Origin: Methanosarcina siciliae T4/M
GTDB lineage: Archaea > Halobacteriota > Methanosarcinia > Methanosarcinales > Methanosarcinaceae
Direction: 5' to 3'
Assembly (NCBI RefSeq): GCF_000970085.1
Contig: NZ_CP009506.1
Location: 1,550,001-1,614,000, forward strand
Length of the DNA stretch: 64,000 bases
The position numbers and the translations under genes were made by a program. Position 1 is the first letter of the stretch. Each line of letters begins with the position of its first letter. The notes under the pieces were generated by a model. It made no database searches and was not told where the DNA came from. It worked only from the letters and a program-made list of their open reading frames with translations. Shown piece after piece: positions 8,248-19,200 of the stretch.

Positions 8248-11200
8248 ATGCCAGAGAAGAATATGAGATATGGTAGTATAGACCAGAAATCGCAGGGGGG
8301 CGAGGAGCTCTACAGGATGATATTCGACCATAGCATGGATGGTATTATCCTGGCCGATCCGGGAGATTACGGGAAAATCCTATCAGCTAATCCAGCAGCT
8401 TGCCGTATGCTCGGATGGACGGAAGAAGAGCTTGTTGGCAAAGAATGCGATGCAATTTCAGATCTGCAAGAACCGACGCTATCGGCTTTATTAGATGAAC
8501 GTACTCACTCTGGATCAGCAAGAGCTCAGCTTACTTACAGGCGCAAGGATGGAACTACATTCCCTGGAGAGGTAAGCATGACCTTCTTTACGGATAGCAA
8601 CGGAGAGCCTCGAACAGTCGCTATCATCCGAGATATCACTGATCTCAAGCAGGCTGAGGGGGTACTGCTGGAGAGCGAGAACCGATACAAGGCAATATTT
8701 GATAATAGTCTTGATGGCATTTTTGTTACAATTCCGGATGGAATTATTCTTGCAGCCAATCCGGCCGCTTGCCAAATGTTTGGGATGACAGAAGAGGAGC
8801 TTATCAGTGCCGGAAGAAACGGTACTGTGGATACATCTGATCCAAGGCTCAATTCTGTCCTGGATGAAAGAGCCAGGACTGGCAGGTTCAAGGGAGAACT
8901 CAATCACAGGCGGAAAGATGGTACTATCTTCCCAAGTGAGATCTCGAGTATATTATTCAAAGATGAAAACGGCCTTACAAAAGGTGTCATGGTTATTAGG
9001 GACATCTCTGAACGAAAGAAAGCTGAAAAGACATTGCAGGAGAGCGAGGAGAGGTTCCGTTCAGCTTTCGATGATAGTGCGGTCGCTATGGCATTGGTTG
9101 GTCCGGATGCTCGTATCTCGAGGGTTAATGACGCTTTCTGCCAGATGCTTGGATTCGAAAAATCCGAAATTGAAGGCCGTACATTTCTTGATTTTACTTA
9201 TCCGGACGACATAGAACCAAGCTTATTGGCTCACAAAGCGGTCATAACTGGTGAGAAGCCTTTTTTGTGGATTGAGAAGCGGTATATCCGTAAGGATGGA
9301 CAAGTGATCTGGTGCGACGTGAGTTCGTCCCCAGTACTCGATTCTAAAGGTTGCCCCATCTATACGGTCGCTCATATCCAGGATATCACCGAGCGCAAGC
9401 GAGCCGAAGATACGTTGGCTTTCGAGCGATCGCAGCTTTTGTCCATTTTCGATGGAATGGACGATGTGGTGTACGTGGCTGATCCGTACACCTACGAGGT
9501 GCTGTACGCGAATAAGGCGATGAAGGAGAGGTTAGGCGTTGAATTCGTGGGAGGGAGTTGCTACCGGGAGTTTCAGAGGAGGAGCTCTCCCTGTGATTTC
9601 TGCACCAATCCGATGATTTTAAAGGAGAGGGACAAGCCCTACCAGTGGGAGTATTACAACCCCACGGTGAACCGATATTTTATGATCATGGACCGGATCA
9701 TTAAATGGCCGGACGGCCGGGATGTGCGGTTCGAGATCGCAAAGGATATTACTGCGCGCAAGAAAGCTGAGGAGGCGCTACGCGAGAGTGAGGCAAAGTA
9801 CCGCAATTTGTTCGAGACGGTGCAGGAGGCCCTCTACATCGAGCAGCTAATCTACGATGAACCGGGTAATGTTGTCGACTGGATTTTCGAGGACTTCAAC
9901 CCGGCCGGATTCGAGCTTCTCGGTTTGAAGGATATTGGTGAGGCCAAAGGAAAAAGGGGATCAGAAGTACTCGGCTGCGAGGTGGCTTCATTCTATCTCC
10001 CTATGATCGAGATGGCTCGACAATCGAGCAAAGCGGTCACGTTCCAGTATCGCAGCCCTTACGTGGACAAGCAATTCCTTACATCGTATATTGTTAGTGG
10101 TGACCGCCTAGTCTCCACCCATGTGGATATCACAGAGCTCAAAAAGATAGAAGCAGCGCTGCGTGAAAGCGAAGAGCGGCTGCGCCTCCTGGGGGATAAC
10201 CTTCCGGACAGTGCGGTATATCAGTATGCCCATGAGCCCGACGGCAGTGTCCGCTTCTTATACTTCAGCGCAGGTATCGAGAAACTCAACGGCATCAAAG
10301 TATCAGATGTGCTTCGTGACCCAAGCACGCTACATCGGCAAATTCCGCCTGATTATTTCGAACGACTCGTCGAAGCCGAGGCTCGCAGTGTAAGTGAACT
10401 GTCTGACTTTAACATGGAAACGCCTATGCATCTGCCTGATGGCCAGGTGAAGTGGATGCGATTGCACTCCCGTCCTCGCCGGCTTCCTGATGGCCGAACA
10501 ATATGGGACGGCGTGCAAACCGATGTCACTGAGCTTAAACGGGCTGAGGAGCAGCTGCACGAGACTGAATTGAGTTGTAAGGTTGCCGAAGCTGTTGAGT
10601 CTGAACGACAGCGGCTCTTTGATGTGCTGGAGACACTGCCGGTAATGATATGCCTGTTAACATCTGACCATCACATTGCCTTTGCTAATCGCAGTTTCCG
10701 TGAAAAGTTCGGCGAGTCAGGAGGTCGGCACTGTTATGAACATTGTTTTGGGAGTACCCTTCCCTGTGAGTTCTGTGAATCATACCAGGTGCTTGAAACC
10801 GGTCAGCCCCATAATTGGGAAGTTACCACTCCGGACGGAAGCGTGATTGACATCTACAGTTTCCCTTTTACTGATGTTGATGGTTCTCCCATGATCCTCA
10901 AGATGGACATTGACATTACCGAGAGAAAACAGGCAGAAGAAAAACTTCGGGATAGTGAGGAAAAGTACCGAAATATCGTTGAGACAGCAAATGAAATTAT
11001 ACTCATAACTGACAAAGAATCCGCAATCACTTATGTTAACAAGAAAATGGTAGACATGCTCGGGTATACTTTGGAAGAATTTATTGGTAGACCGATATGG
11101 AGCTTCATCAGTGAAGAATGTAAACCTGTTGTCAAAATGAAGCTGGAAAAGAGGGTGCAGGGAATAAGTGAGAGTTACGAATTAAAATTAATACGTAAAG

Positions 11201-12033
11201 ATGGCTCATCCCTCTGGACATTTCTAAATGCTAAACCTCTTTTTGATAAGGAAGGTAAGTACATGGGCGCTATGAGCATGCTAACCGACATCACCAAACG
11301 AAAAGAAGCTGAAGAAGCTCTCAGTATCATCGAAACTGCCCGTAAAAAGGAAATCCATCACAGAATTAAGAACAACCTGCAGGTAATCTCTTCTCTTCTT
11401 GACCTCCAGGCTGAACAGTTCAGAGACCGGGACAATATTAAGGATTCGGAAGTTCTGGAAGCCTTCAGGGAAAGCCAGGATAGAGTGGTGTCCATGGCTC
11501 TTATCCATGAAGAATTATACAAAGGTGACGGGTTTGAAACACTAAACTTTTCGCCGTATATTAAGGAACTTGTTGAGAACCTTTTCCAGACATACAGGCT
11601 TGGAGATATTGACATCAGCTTAAACATTGATCTGGAAGAGAATGTTTTCTTTGATATGGATACCGCTGTCCCGTTAGGAATGATTGTTAATGAGCTTGTT
11701 TCTAATTCCCTCAAACATGCATTTATAGGTAGAGACAAAGGGGAAATTCGAATCGAACTTCACAGGGAAGAATTCACAGAACTAGAAAGCGAAAACTGTA
11801 AGAGCACCAACTTCACTCTAACCGTTTCAGATAACGGCGTAGGCATTCCTGGCAATCTTGATATTGAAGATCTCGGTAGTCTTGGCATGCAACTGGTAGT
11901 TTCCCTTATCGATCAAATGAATGGTGAGCTCGAAATGAAAAGGAACAATGGCACAGAATTTACTATGAAATTTACAGTGACAGAAAAAGATAATCTGGCT
12001 CAAGTAGGCTTGAAATCACAAGAAAATGGATAA
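8248..12033 (+). CDS. Eight-PAS sensor histidine kinase, kinase 2
   Basis: A 1261-residue soluble sensor kinase. About eight PAS domains fill residues 15-1030. They are followed by the HisKA_2 phosphoacceptor HHRIKNN (His about 1037) and a HATPase (NELVSNSLKH, DNGVGIP). The fourth and seventh PAS domains carry a Cys pattern (SCYREF...SPCDFC and HCYEHC...LPCEFC) that could bind a metal or respond to redox. Codon use and GC content rise in the middle (about 9400-10560), whereas the last ~350 residues nearly equal those of kinase 1, so the gene looks chimeric. ATG 8248 is taken as the start; an ATG at 8263 also fits. It stands as a single gene with no regulator beside it. Ligand unknown. Confidence 0.85.
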   Translation: MPEKNMRYGSIDQKSQGGEELYRMIFDHSMDGIILADPGDYGKILSANPAACRMLGWTEEELVGKECDAISDLQEPTLSALLDERTHSGSARAQLTYRRKDGTTFPGEVSMTFFTDSNGEPRTVAIIRDITDLKQAEGVLLESENRYKAIFDNSLDGIFVTIPDGIILAANPAACQMFGMTEEELISAGRNGTVDTSDPRLNSVLDERARTGRFKGELNHRRKDGTIFPSEISSILFKDENGLTKGVMVIRDISERKKAEKTLQESEERFRSAFDDSAVAMALVGPDARISRVNDAFCQMLGFEKSEIEGRTFLDFTYPDDIEPSLLAHKAVITGEKPFLWIEKRYIRKDGQVIWCDVSSSPVLDSKGCPIYTVAHIQDITERKRAEDTLAFERSQLLSIFDGMDDVVYVADPYTYEVLYANKAMKERLGVEFVGGSCYREFQRRSSPCDFCTNPMILKERDKPYQWEYYNPTVNRYFMIMDRIIKWPDGRDVRFEIAKDITARKKAEEALRESEAKYRNLFETVQEALYIEQLIYDEPGNVVDWIFEDFNPAGFELLGLKDIGEAKGKRGSEVLGCEVASFYLPMIEMARQSSKAVTFQYRSPYVDKQFLTSYIVSGDRLVSTHVDITELKKIEAALRESEERLRLLGDNLPDSAVYQYAHEPDGSVRFLYFSAGIEKLNGIKVSDVLRDPSTLHRQIPPDYFERLVEAEARSVSELSDFNMETPMHLPDGQVKWMRLHSRPRRLPDGRTIWDGVQTDVTELKRAEEQLHETELSCKVAEAVESERQRLFDVLETLPVMICLLTSDHHIAFANRSFREKFGESGGRHCYEHCFGSTLPCEFCESYQVLETGQPHNWEVTTPDGSVIDIYSFPFTDVDGSPMILKMDIDITERKQAEEKLRDSEEKYRNIVETANEIILITDKESAITYVNKKMVDMLGYTLEEFIGRPIWSFISEECKPVVKMKLEKRVQGISESYELKLIRKDGSSLWTFLNAKPLFDKEGKYMGAMSMLTDITKRKEAEEALSIIETARKKEIHHRIKNNLQVISSLLDLQAEQFRDRDNIKDSEVLEAFRESQDRVVSMALIHEELYKGDGFETLNFSPYIKELVENLFQTYRLGDIDISLNIDLEENVFFDMDTAVPLGMIVNELVSNSLKHAFIGRDKGEIRIELHREEFTELESENCKSTNFTLTVSDNGVGIPGNLDIEDLGSLGMQLVVSLIDQMNGELEMKRNNGTEFTMKFTVTEKDNLAQVGLKSQENG

Positions 12034-12445
12034 ACAAGAAAATGGATAATAAAGATTAATTAATATCCTTTTATTATGTGAAACGTAATTAAATGAACAC
12101 AAACTTGCTTTTTTATATTCACCTTTGGTTTTTTAGAACATGTACTTATATATTTATTATACTACTTTAATAAATCAATACATTATAACTTTAATATTCA
12201 TTTTGTGACTTTTTGTTGGAAACATCTTTATTTTCATGCTCTGAGTTTTTTAGAAAATTACTTACTTCAAATATTTTTTGCCTTTGATGATATCTATTAT
12301 AATGGAAAGTTTTAAATTTAATTTAATTATATAATTCTCTCGAATTAAAAATGTCTTTTATTAAAAATGTCTTTTGCTGTGAGCGGGTCAACAATTAGTA
12401 GCGATAAGGCATATTGCAACTAAAGAGATGGAGCCATATGGGAAA
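12034..12445. other. Intergenic with promoter copy shared with kinase 4
   Basis: AT-rich. From 12309 the sequence is nearly identical to that from 16081 upstream of kinase 4, including the TATA-like TTATATAATT at 12327-12336. This copy differs by a 16-bp tandem duplication of TTAAAAATGTCTTTTA (12345-12360, then again from 12361), which puts the TATA box 16 bp farther from the start. Confidence 0.6.
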
Positions 12446-15400
12446 ATGAAAGCAAGAATGGAACACTTTCCTGCGAAAAACCCCAATCCCGTACTTAGCG
12501 TTGAAAAGGATGGTACTGTTCTTTACTCAAATGAGGCAGCTAAGCCTTTATTAATCGAATGGGGCGTGGAAACCGGAGAAAAACTGCCTTCCCATATCGG
12601 AGATATTGTGGAAGGGGTACTTTGCCGGAATAGACCCGAAAAAATGGAAATTAAAGCGGGAAAAAAAGTATACCTGGTGACGTTTCAGTCCTTACTCGAA
12701 GAAGAATGTGTGAACATTTACGGATTCGATATAAGTGACCAGAAAGTGCTTGAGGAAAAACTTCGGGAGAGTGAGGAGAAATATCGTATCGTAGCAGATA
12801 ACACCTTCGACTGGGAGTTTTGGGAGGGCCCTGATGGCCGTTTCCTGTACATATCGCCTTTTTGCGAGCCGGCCACAGGATATGCGGTCCGGGAATTCAT
12901 GGACAACCCTGATCTGCTCCGGGAAATAATACATTCGGACGATCGGCAGGCATTTCTTCAGTATAAGCATGATGCGTCGCCGGGTCATCATAGTGATATC
13001 GAGTTTCGCATTATAACAAAAGATGGCGAAATAAGATGGTTTCACCACCTGTGCCATCCTATCTACGACGGTAAGGGATGCTACGCCGGAAGCCGGGGCA
13101 GCAATCGCGACATCACCGAGCGCAAGCAAGAAGAGCAGCGGGTTCGCAGATACAACCGTATTCTTGAGGGTATCAACTGGATCTTCAGCAATGTAGTGCA
13201 GGCAAAAACAGAAGAAGAACTGGGGGAAGCATGTCTATCCATAGCCCTTGAAGTAACCGGCAGTGAGTTTGGTTTCATTATTGAAATGGGTGCTGACGGG
13301 CTCCTGCACGATGTTGCAAAAAGCGAGCTGGCGTGGGAACGGTGCCGCATGTACGACGGGACAGGGCATCTTTATCTTCCGAGAGATTATCCTGTTCATG
13401 GTTTATACGGCAGTGTCATAATCAACGGGAAAAGCTTCTTTACCAACGATCCGCAGTCACACCCGGACAGCAGAGGCTTGCCGGAAGGACATCCGCTACT
13501 CAGGTCTTTTCTTGGCGTTCCCCTTGTTCAGGACGGAAAAACGATAGGTTCGATTGCTGTAGCAAACCGTGAAGGTGGCTATAACCATGAGCAACAGGAG
13601 GATCTCGAAGCTATCGCGCCGGCAGTGGCGCAAGTTCTGCAGAGGAGAAAGGTTGAACAGGAGCGCAAACTGGCCGAGAAAGAATTAAAGGCGAGCGAGT
13701 TGCGGTTTAAGGCACTGGTGCAGGATCTGGAATCCGGTGTTGTTCTCATTGATGCCGAAGGTAAATTTGCAATATATAATCCCGCACTTCTGCAAATATT
13801 CGATATCTCTGAACAAGAGCTCGAGCATATGAAGATTCAGGACCTTAACTGGGATATGTGGGATGTCGTCGATAAGGATGGTAATGCCCTGCGGTTTGAG
13901 TCTCATCCGATACAGTACGCCAGGATTAGTCGCAAGCCGCTAAAGAATCAGGTCATTGGTGTACGTCGTTATTCGCACGAAGATTGGGTGTGGACGCTTG
14001 TTAGCTCCGAGCCGCTGTTAAATCCCGATGGCAGTATCAACATTATAATTTGCACTTTTACAGACATTACACAACTCAAGAATACAGAGGATGCCCTTAA
14101 AATAGCAAATGAAACCTTGGAAGAAAAAGTTAAAGAACGTACAGCAGAGCTTGAGAAAGCTTATATATCGTTGAAAGAAAGTGAAAAAGGTCTTGCTGAA
14201 GCTCAAAGGATGGCTCATATTGGAAATTGGGATTGGGATTTTGTAACTGGTGAAGTATACTGGTCTGATGAAATGTTTCATATTTTTGGACTTGCTCCTC
14301 AAAAGTTCGGCTTACCCTACAACGATGTTTTGAACTATATACATCCCGACGATAGAGACTATGTGGATAACGCTGTCAAAGAAGCTTTTAAAGGAAAGCC
14401 ATACAACGTTGATTATAGAATAGTCTTAGCTGATGGAGCAGAGCGTATAGTCCATACACATGGTGAGTTTTTTTTTAATGAAGAAAATACTCCTGTTAAA
14501 ATTAAAGGAATAGTCCAGGATATTACTGAGCGTAAAAAATCAGAAAAGGAAATTCGAAACTTAGCGAATATTGTGGAATCATCAAATGATGCTATTGGCA
14601 CTGTGTCCCTTAACGGCATTATTACAAGCTGGAACAAAGGAGCAGAGCAGGTTTATGGTTATTCAGCGGAAGAAATTCTTGGAAAGACCACATCCGTCCT
14701 GGCTCCACCCCATTTAAGTGAAGAAACAAAAAAATTAACTGAGAAGGTCATGAAGGGAGAAAGAATCCATATTTATGAGACTTCACGGTTAAGAAAGGAC
14801 GGCACAATAATAAATGTTTCAGTAACTTTTTCTCCGGTTTTTGACGCCTCTGGAAAGTTGACTGCTGTCTCAGTCATTGCCAGAGATATAACCGAAAGAA
14901 AAAGAGTAGAAGAAAAACTTCGGGAAAGTGAGGAAAAGTACCGCAACATTGTAGAGACAGCAAACGAAGGTATACTCATAATTGACGATGAATACATAAT
15001 TACCTACGTTAATAAGAAAATGGCGGATATGCTCGGATACACTCTGGAAGAAGGCATTGGCAGATCGGTATGGGACTTTGTTGATGAAGAAAGTAAGATT
15101 ATCATCAAAAAAAATATTGATAAGAAACTGCAAGGCACCAATGAGAGCTACGAATTGAGATTAATATGTAAGGATGGCTCACCCTTATGGTCACTCATAA
15201 ATGCTAAATCCCTTTTTGATAACGATGGCAAGTTTATGGGCACAGTGAGCATGATTACTGATATTACTAAACGTAAAAAGGCTGAAGAAGCTTTGAAAAG
15301 AATGGATAAAGTCCGGATAAAAGAAATTCATCACAGAATCAAGAACAATTTGCAGATAATTTCTTCCCTTCTTGACCTCCAGGCTGAGAAGTTCGAGGAC

Positions 15401-15973
15401 GAAAACGTTATAGAGGCTTTCAGGGAAGGTCAGAACAGGGTAATCTCAATGTCCCTCATCCATGAGGAACTATATAAAGGAGAAGGGACCGATACCCTGG
15501 ATTTTTCGGCATACCTTAAAAAGTTAGCTGAAAACCTTTTCCAGACTTACAACCTTAGCAGCAAAAATATCAATCTGAGCATGGACCTGGAAAAAGACAC
15601 TTTCCTTGATATGGATACTGCTGTCCCGTTAGGAATAATTGTTAATGAGTTAGTTTCAAATTCCCTCAAGCACGCATTCACTGAAATACAGGATGGAGAA
15701 ATCCGGATTCAGCTCTTCAGGGAAAGGGAGAATAGAGAGATGCATATGTCCCTTTTCAGCCTGATAATTTATGATAACGGGAAAGGACTGCCCGAAGATT
15801 TGGACTTAGAAAGTGCAGGGTCACTCGGGCTGCAGTTAGTAGGCATTCTCGTTGACCAGCTGGACGGAGAACTCGAACTTAAGCGGACACAGGGTACAGA
15901 GTTCACTATCAAGTTTAAAGTAGAAAAAGACAATCTGGCTCAAGTAGGCTTAAAATTACAGGAAAATGGATAA
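12446..15973 (+). CDS. Multi-PAS/GAF sensor histidine kinase, kinase 3
   Basis: About 1175 residues, soluble. In order: a short N-terminal PAS-like part, a PAS (about 110-235), a GAF (about 245-400), a PAS (about 420-545), a coiled coil, three PAS domains (about 595-955), HisKA_2 HHRIKNN (His about 962) and a HATPase with NELVSNSLKH and DNGKGLP. The first ~400 residues and the promoter are almost identical to kinase 4, whereas the HATPase is more diverged from the other three. The start is ATG 12446, aligning with kinase 1 and following GGGAAA; an ATG at 12428 lacks a ribosome site. A tRNA-Leu remnant begins about 10 bp after the stop. Its signal and partner are unknown. Confidence 0.88.
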   Translation: MKARMEHFPAKNPNPVLSVEKDGTVLYSNEAAKPLLIEWGVETGEKLPSHIGDIVEGVLCRNRPEKMEIKAGKKVYLVTFQSLLEEECVNIYGFDISDQKVLEEKLRESEEKYRIVADNTFDWEFWEGPDGRFLYISPFCEPATGYAVREFMDNPDLLREIIHSDDRQAFLQYKHDASPGHHSDIEFRIITKDGEIRWFHHLCHPIYDGKGCYAGSRGSNRDITERKQEEQRVRRYNRILEGINWIFSNVVQAKTEEELGEACLSIALEVTGSEFGFIIEMGADGLLHDVAKSELAWERCRMYDGTGHLYLPRDYPVHGLYGSVIINGKSFFTNDPQSHPDSRGLPEGHPLLRSFLGVPLVQDGKTIGSIAVANREGGYNHEQQEDLEAIAPAVAQVLQRRKVEQERKLAEKELKASELRFKALVQDLESGVVLIDAEGKFAIYNPALLQIFDISEQELEHMKIQDLNWDMWDVVDKDGNALRFESHPIQYARISRKPLKNQVIGVRRYSHEDWVWTLVSSEPLLNPDGSINIIICTFTDITQLKNTEDALKIANETLEEKVKERTAELEKAYISLKESEKGLAEAQRMAHIGNWDWDFVTGEVYWSDEMFHIFGLAPQKFGLPYNDVLNYIHPDDRDYVDNAVKEAFKGKPYNVDYRIVLADGAERIVHTHGEFFFNEENTPVKIKGIVQDITERKKSEKEIRNLANIVESSNDAIGTVSLNGIITSWNKGAEQVYGYSAEEILGKTTSVLAPPHLSEETKKLTEKVMKGERIHIYETSRLRKDGTIINVSVTFSPVFDASGKLTAVSVIARDITERKRVEEKLRESEEKYRNIVETANEGILIIDDEYIITYVNKKMADMLGYTLEEGIGRSVWDFVDEESKIIIKKNIDKKLQGTNESYELRLICKDGSPLWSLINAKSLFDNDGKFMGTVSMITDITKRKKAEEALKRMDKVRIKEIHHRIKNNLQIISSLLDLQAEKFEDENVIEAFREGQNRVISMSLIHEELYKGEGTDTLDFSAYLKKLAENLFQTYNLSSKNINLSMDLEKDTFLDMDTAVPLGIIVNELVSNSLKHAFTEIQDGEIRIQLFRERENREMHMSLFSLIIYDNGKGLPEDLDLESAGSLGLQLVGILVDQLDGELELKRTQGTEFTIKFKVEKDNLAQVGLKLQENG

Positions 15974-15982
15974 AAAATTAGT

Positions 15983-16040
15983 GTGAGAGATGCGATTCAA
16001 ACGCACGAATTCCTACGAAACCAGACTCTGAAGTCCACGT
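15983..16040 (-). pseudogene. Degenerate 3' end of tRNA-Leu (fragment 2)
   Basis: GTGAGAGATGCGATTC followed by AAACGCACGAATTCCTAC matches the acceptor, T arm and variable arm of the intact tRNA-Leu at 20931, with a few substitutions, and weaker similarity reaches into the anticodon arm (ACTCTGAA). It starts about 10 bp after the kinase 3 stop, the same arrangement as after kinase 1. The acceptor stem and T loop are mutated, so it is not functional. Confidence 0.7.
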
Positions 16041-16080
16041 GGATTCGTTTTTTACCGTTGACGACATTCTTATATATCAT

Positions 16081-16201
16081 GTTTTAAATTTAATTTAATT
16101 ATATAATTATCTCGAATTAAAAATGTCTTTTGCTGTGAGGGGTTCAACAATTAGTAGCGATAAGGCATATTGCAACTAAAGAGATGGAGCCATATGGGAA
16201 A
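16081..16201 (+). repeat. Promoter-containing start of the kinase 3/4 direct repeat
   Basis: This is the second copy of the segment at 12309-12445. It carries TTATATAATT (16099-16108) without the extra 16 bp. The repeat continues into the coding region to about 17395 (first copy to about 13640), making a direct repeat of about 1.3 kb at about 3.8 kb spacing. Confidence 0.8.
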
Positions 16202-19200
16202 ATGAAAGCAAGAATGGAACACTTTCCTGCGAAAAACCCCAATCCCGTACTTAGCGTTGAAAAGGATGGTACTGTTCTTTACTCAAATGAGGCAGCTAAG
16301 CCTTTATTAATCGAATGGGGCGTGGAAACCGGAGAAAAACTGCCTTCCCATATCGGAGATATTGTGGAAGGGGTACTTTGCCGGAATAGACCCGAAAAAA
16401 TGGAAATTAAAGTGGGAAAAAAAGTATACCTGGTGACGTTTCAGCTCTTACCTGAAGAAGAATGTGTGAACATTTATGGATTCGATATAAGCGACCAGAA
16501 AGTGCTTGAAGAAAAACTTAGGGAGAGTGAGAAGAAGTATCGTATCGTAGCAGATAACACCTTCGACTGGGAATTTTGGCTGGGCCCTGATGGTCGTTTC
16601 CTGTATATATCTCCTTCTTGCGAGCAGGTCACAGGATATACTGTCCGGGAATTCATGGACAACCCTGATCTGCTCCAGGAAATAATACACTCGGACGATC
16701 GGCAGGAATTTCTCCAGCATAGGCATGAGTTCCCCAGTCATCATAGTGTTCTCGAGTTTCGCATTATAACAAAAGATGGCGAAATAAGATGGCTTCGCCA
16801 CCTGTGCCAGCCCGTCTACGATGGTAAGGGATGCTACGCCGGAAGCCGGGGCAGCAATCGCGACATCACCGAGCGTAAGCAAGAAGAGCAGCGGGTTCGC
16901 AGATACAACCGTATTCTTGAGGGTATCAACTGGATCTTCAGCAATGTGGTGCAGGCAAAAACAGAAGAAGAACTGGGGGAAGCATGTCTATCCGTAGCCC
17001 TTGAAGTAACCGGCAGTGAGTTTGGTTTCATTATTGAAATGGGTGCTGACGGGCTCCTGCACGATGTTGCGAAAAGCGAGCTGGCGTGGGAACAGTGCCG
17101 CATGTACGACAGGACAGGGCATCTTTATCTTCCGAGAGATTATCCTGTTCATGGTTTATACGGCAGTGTCATAATCAACGGGAAAAGCTTCTTTACCAAC
17201 GATCCGCAGTCACACCCGGACAGCAGAGGCTTGCCGGAAGGACATCCGCTACTCAGGTCTTTTCTTGGCGTTCCCCTTATCCAGGACGGAAAAACAATAG
17301 GTTCGATTGCTGTAGCAAACCGTGAAGGCGGCTATAACCATGAGCAACAGGAGGATCTCGAAGCTATCGCGCCGGCAGTGGTACAGGCGCTGCAGAGGAA
17401 AAAAGCAGAAGAGAAAATTCAGACACTGGCTAATGCTGTGGAGTCGTCTAATGATGCAATTCTAACCAAGTCTCTTGATGGTATTATTACTAGCTGGAAT
17501 AGTGGGGCAGAGAAGATTTATGGCTATTCGGCTGAAGAAGTCCTGGGAAAAAACATATCCGTACTTGAACCGGACAATACTAAAGGAGAAACAAAGCATT
17601 TAATTGAAAAGATTACACAGGGAGAAAGGGTCCAGCACTACGAAACTTTGAGGATGAAAAAGGATGGAACAATAATAAATGTTTCAGTAACTCTTTCTCC
17701 GGTTTTTGATGCATCCGGGAAACTTGTAGCTATCTCAGCTATTGCGAGAGATATTACTGAGAATAAAAAGGCAGAAGAAGCTATTAAAATAGCACATGAG
17801 AATTTGGAAGAAAAGGTTAAAGAGCGTACAGCAGAGCTCGAGAAAGCTTATGAATCTTTGAAAGAAAGCGAAAAAAGTCTTGCTGAAGCTCAACGAATGG
17901 CTCATATTGGGAATTGGGACTGGGATCTTGTAACTGGTGAAGTGTACTGGTCTGATGAAATGTATCTTATTTATGGACGTAATCCCAATGAACCAGGTGC
18001 AACTTACAGGGAACTTTTAAATTATATACACCCCGAAGATCGGGAATACTTTGATAGCGCCGTTAATAAATGGATAAATGGGGAGTTTCACAGAATTGAT
18101 TATAGGATTATCCTGACTAATGGGGAAGAACGCACAGTCCATACACTACCTGAGGTTATTTTTGATAAGAATGATGTCCCTATTCGAGTGAAAGGGACTA
18201 CTCAGGATATAACTGAACGTAAGAAAGCAGAAGAACGAATTAAGACCCTGGCGAATATTGTAGAATCATCAATAGACGCTGTAGGCACTTTATCCCTTGA
18301 TGGCATTGTTACCAGCTGGAATAAAGGAGCGGAGCAGGTTTATGGTTATTCCCCAGAAGAAATTCTCGGAAAGCATGTATCCATTCTGGCTCCATCCCAT
18401 CTAAATAAAGAAACGCTGGAATTAATTGAACTGATTAAACAGGGAAAAAGTATCTATCAATATGAGACTTCACGATTAGGAAAGGATGGAAAGAAAATAT
18501 ATGTCTCAATAACTTTTTCTCCTGTTTTTGATACAAATGGAAAGCTGTCCGCGGTCTCATTCATTTCCAGAAATATAACCGAACGCAAAAAAGCTGAAGA
18601 AGCTTTAAGGAATTTCGAAATTGCCCGTAAGAAGGAATTACATCACAGAATCAAGAACAATCTTCAGGTTATCTCCTCTCTTCTGGATCTTCAGGCTGAT
18701 TTGTTTAAAGGTAGAAAGACGATCACAGATTCAGAAGTGTTGAAAGCTTTCAAAGAAAGCATTGACAGAGTTCTTTCTATTGCTCTTATACATGAGGAAC
18801 TGTACAAAGGTAAAAATATTGATCTGCTTAACTTTTCGCAGTATATAAAGGAATTAGCTAATAATCTCTTCCTAACATACAGCCTCAAGACCGATGTCAG
18901 TTTAAATTTCGATCTGGAAGATAACCTTTTCTTAGATATGGATACTGCTATTCCGTTAGGGATGATCGTCAACGAACTGGTTTCGAACTCCTTCAAATAT
19001 GCATTTCCTGAGAGGGATAAAGGAGAAATCCGAATCAAACTTCATAGAGAAGGAAAAGGAAAATGCAAAATCAATGGCTGTAAGTGTGCCGACTTCGTTC
19101 TGACAGTTTCAGATGACGGTATAGGTATTCCTGAAAATCTTAATATCAAAGATCTTAATAGTCTTGGATTTCAGCTTGTAACTTCTCTTGTAGACCAGTT

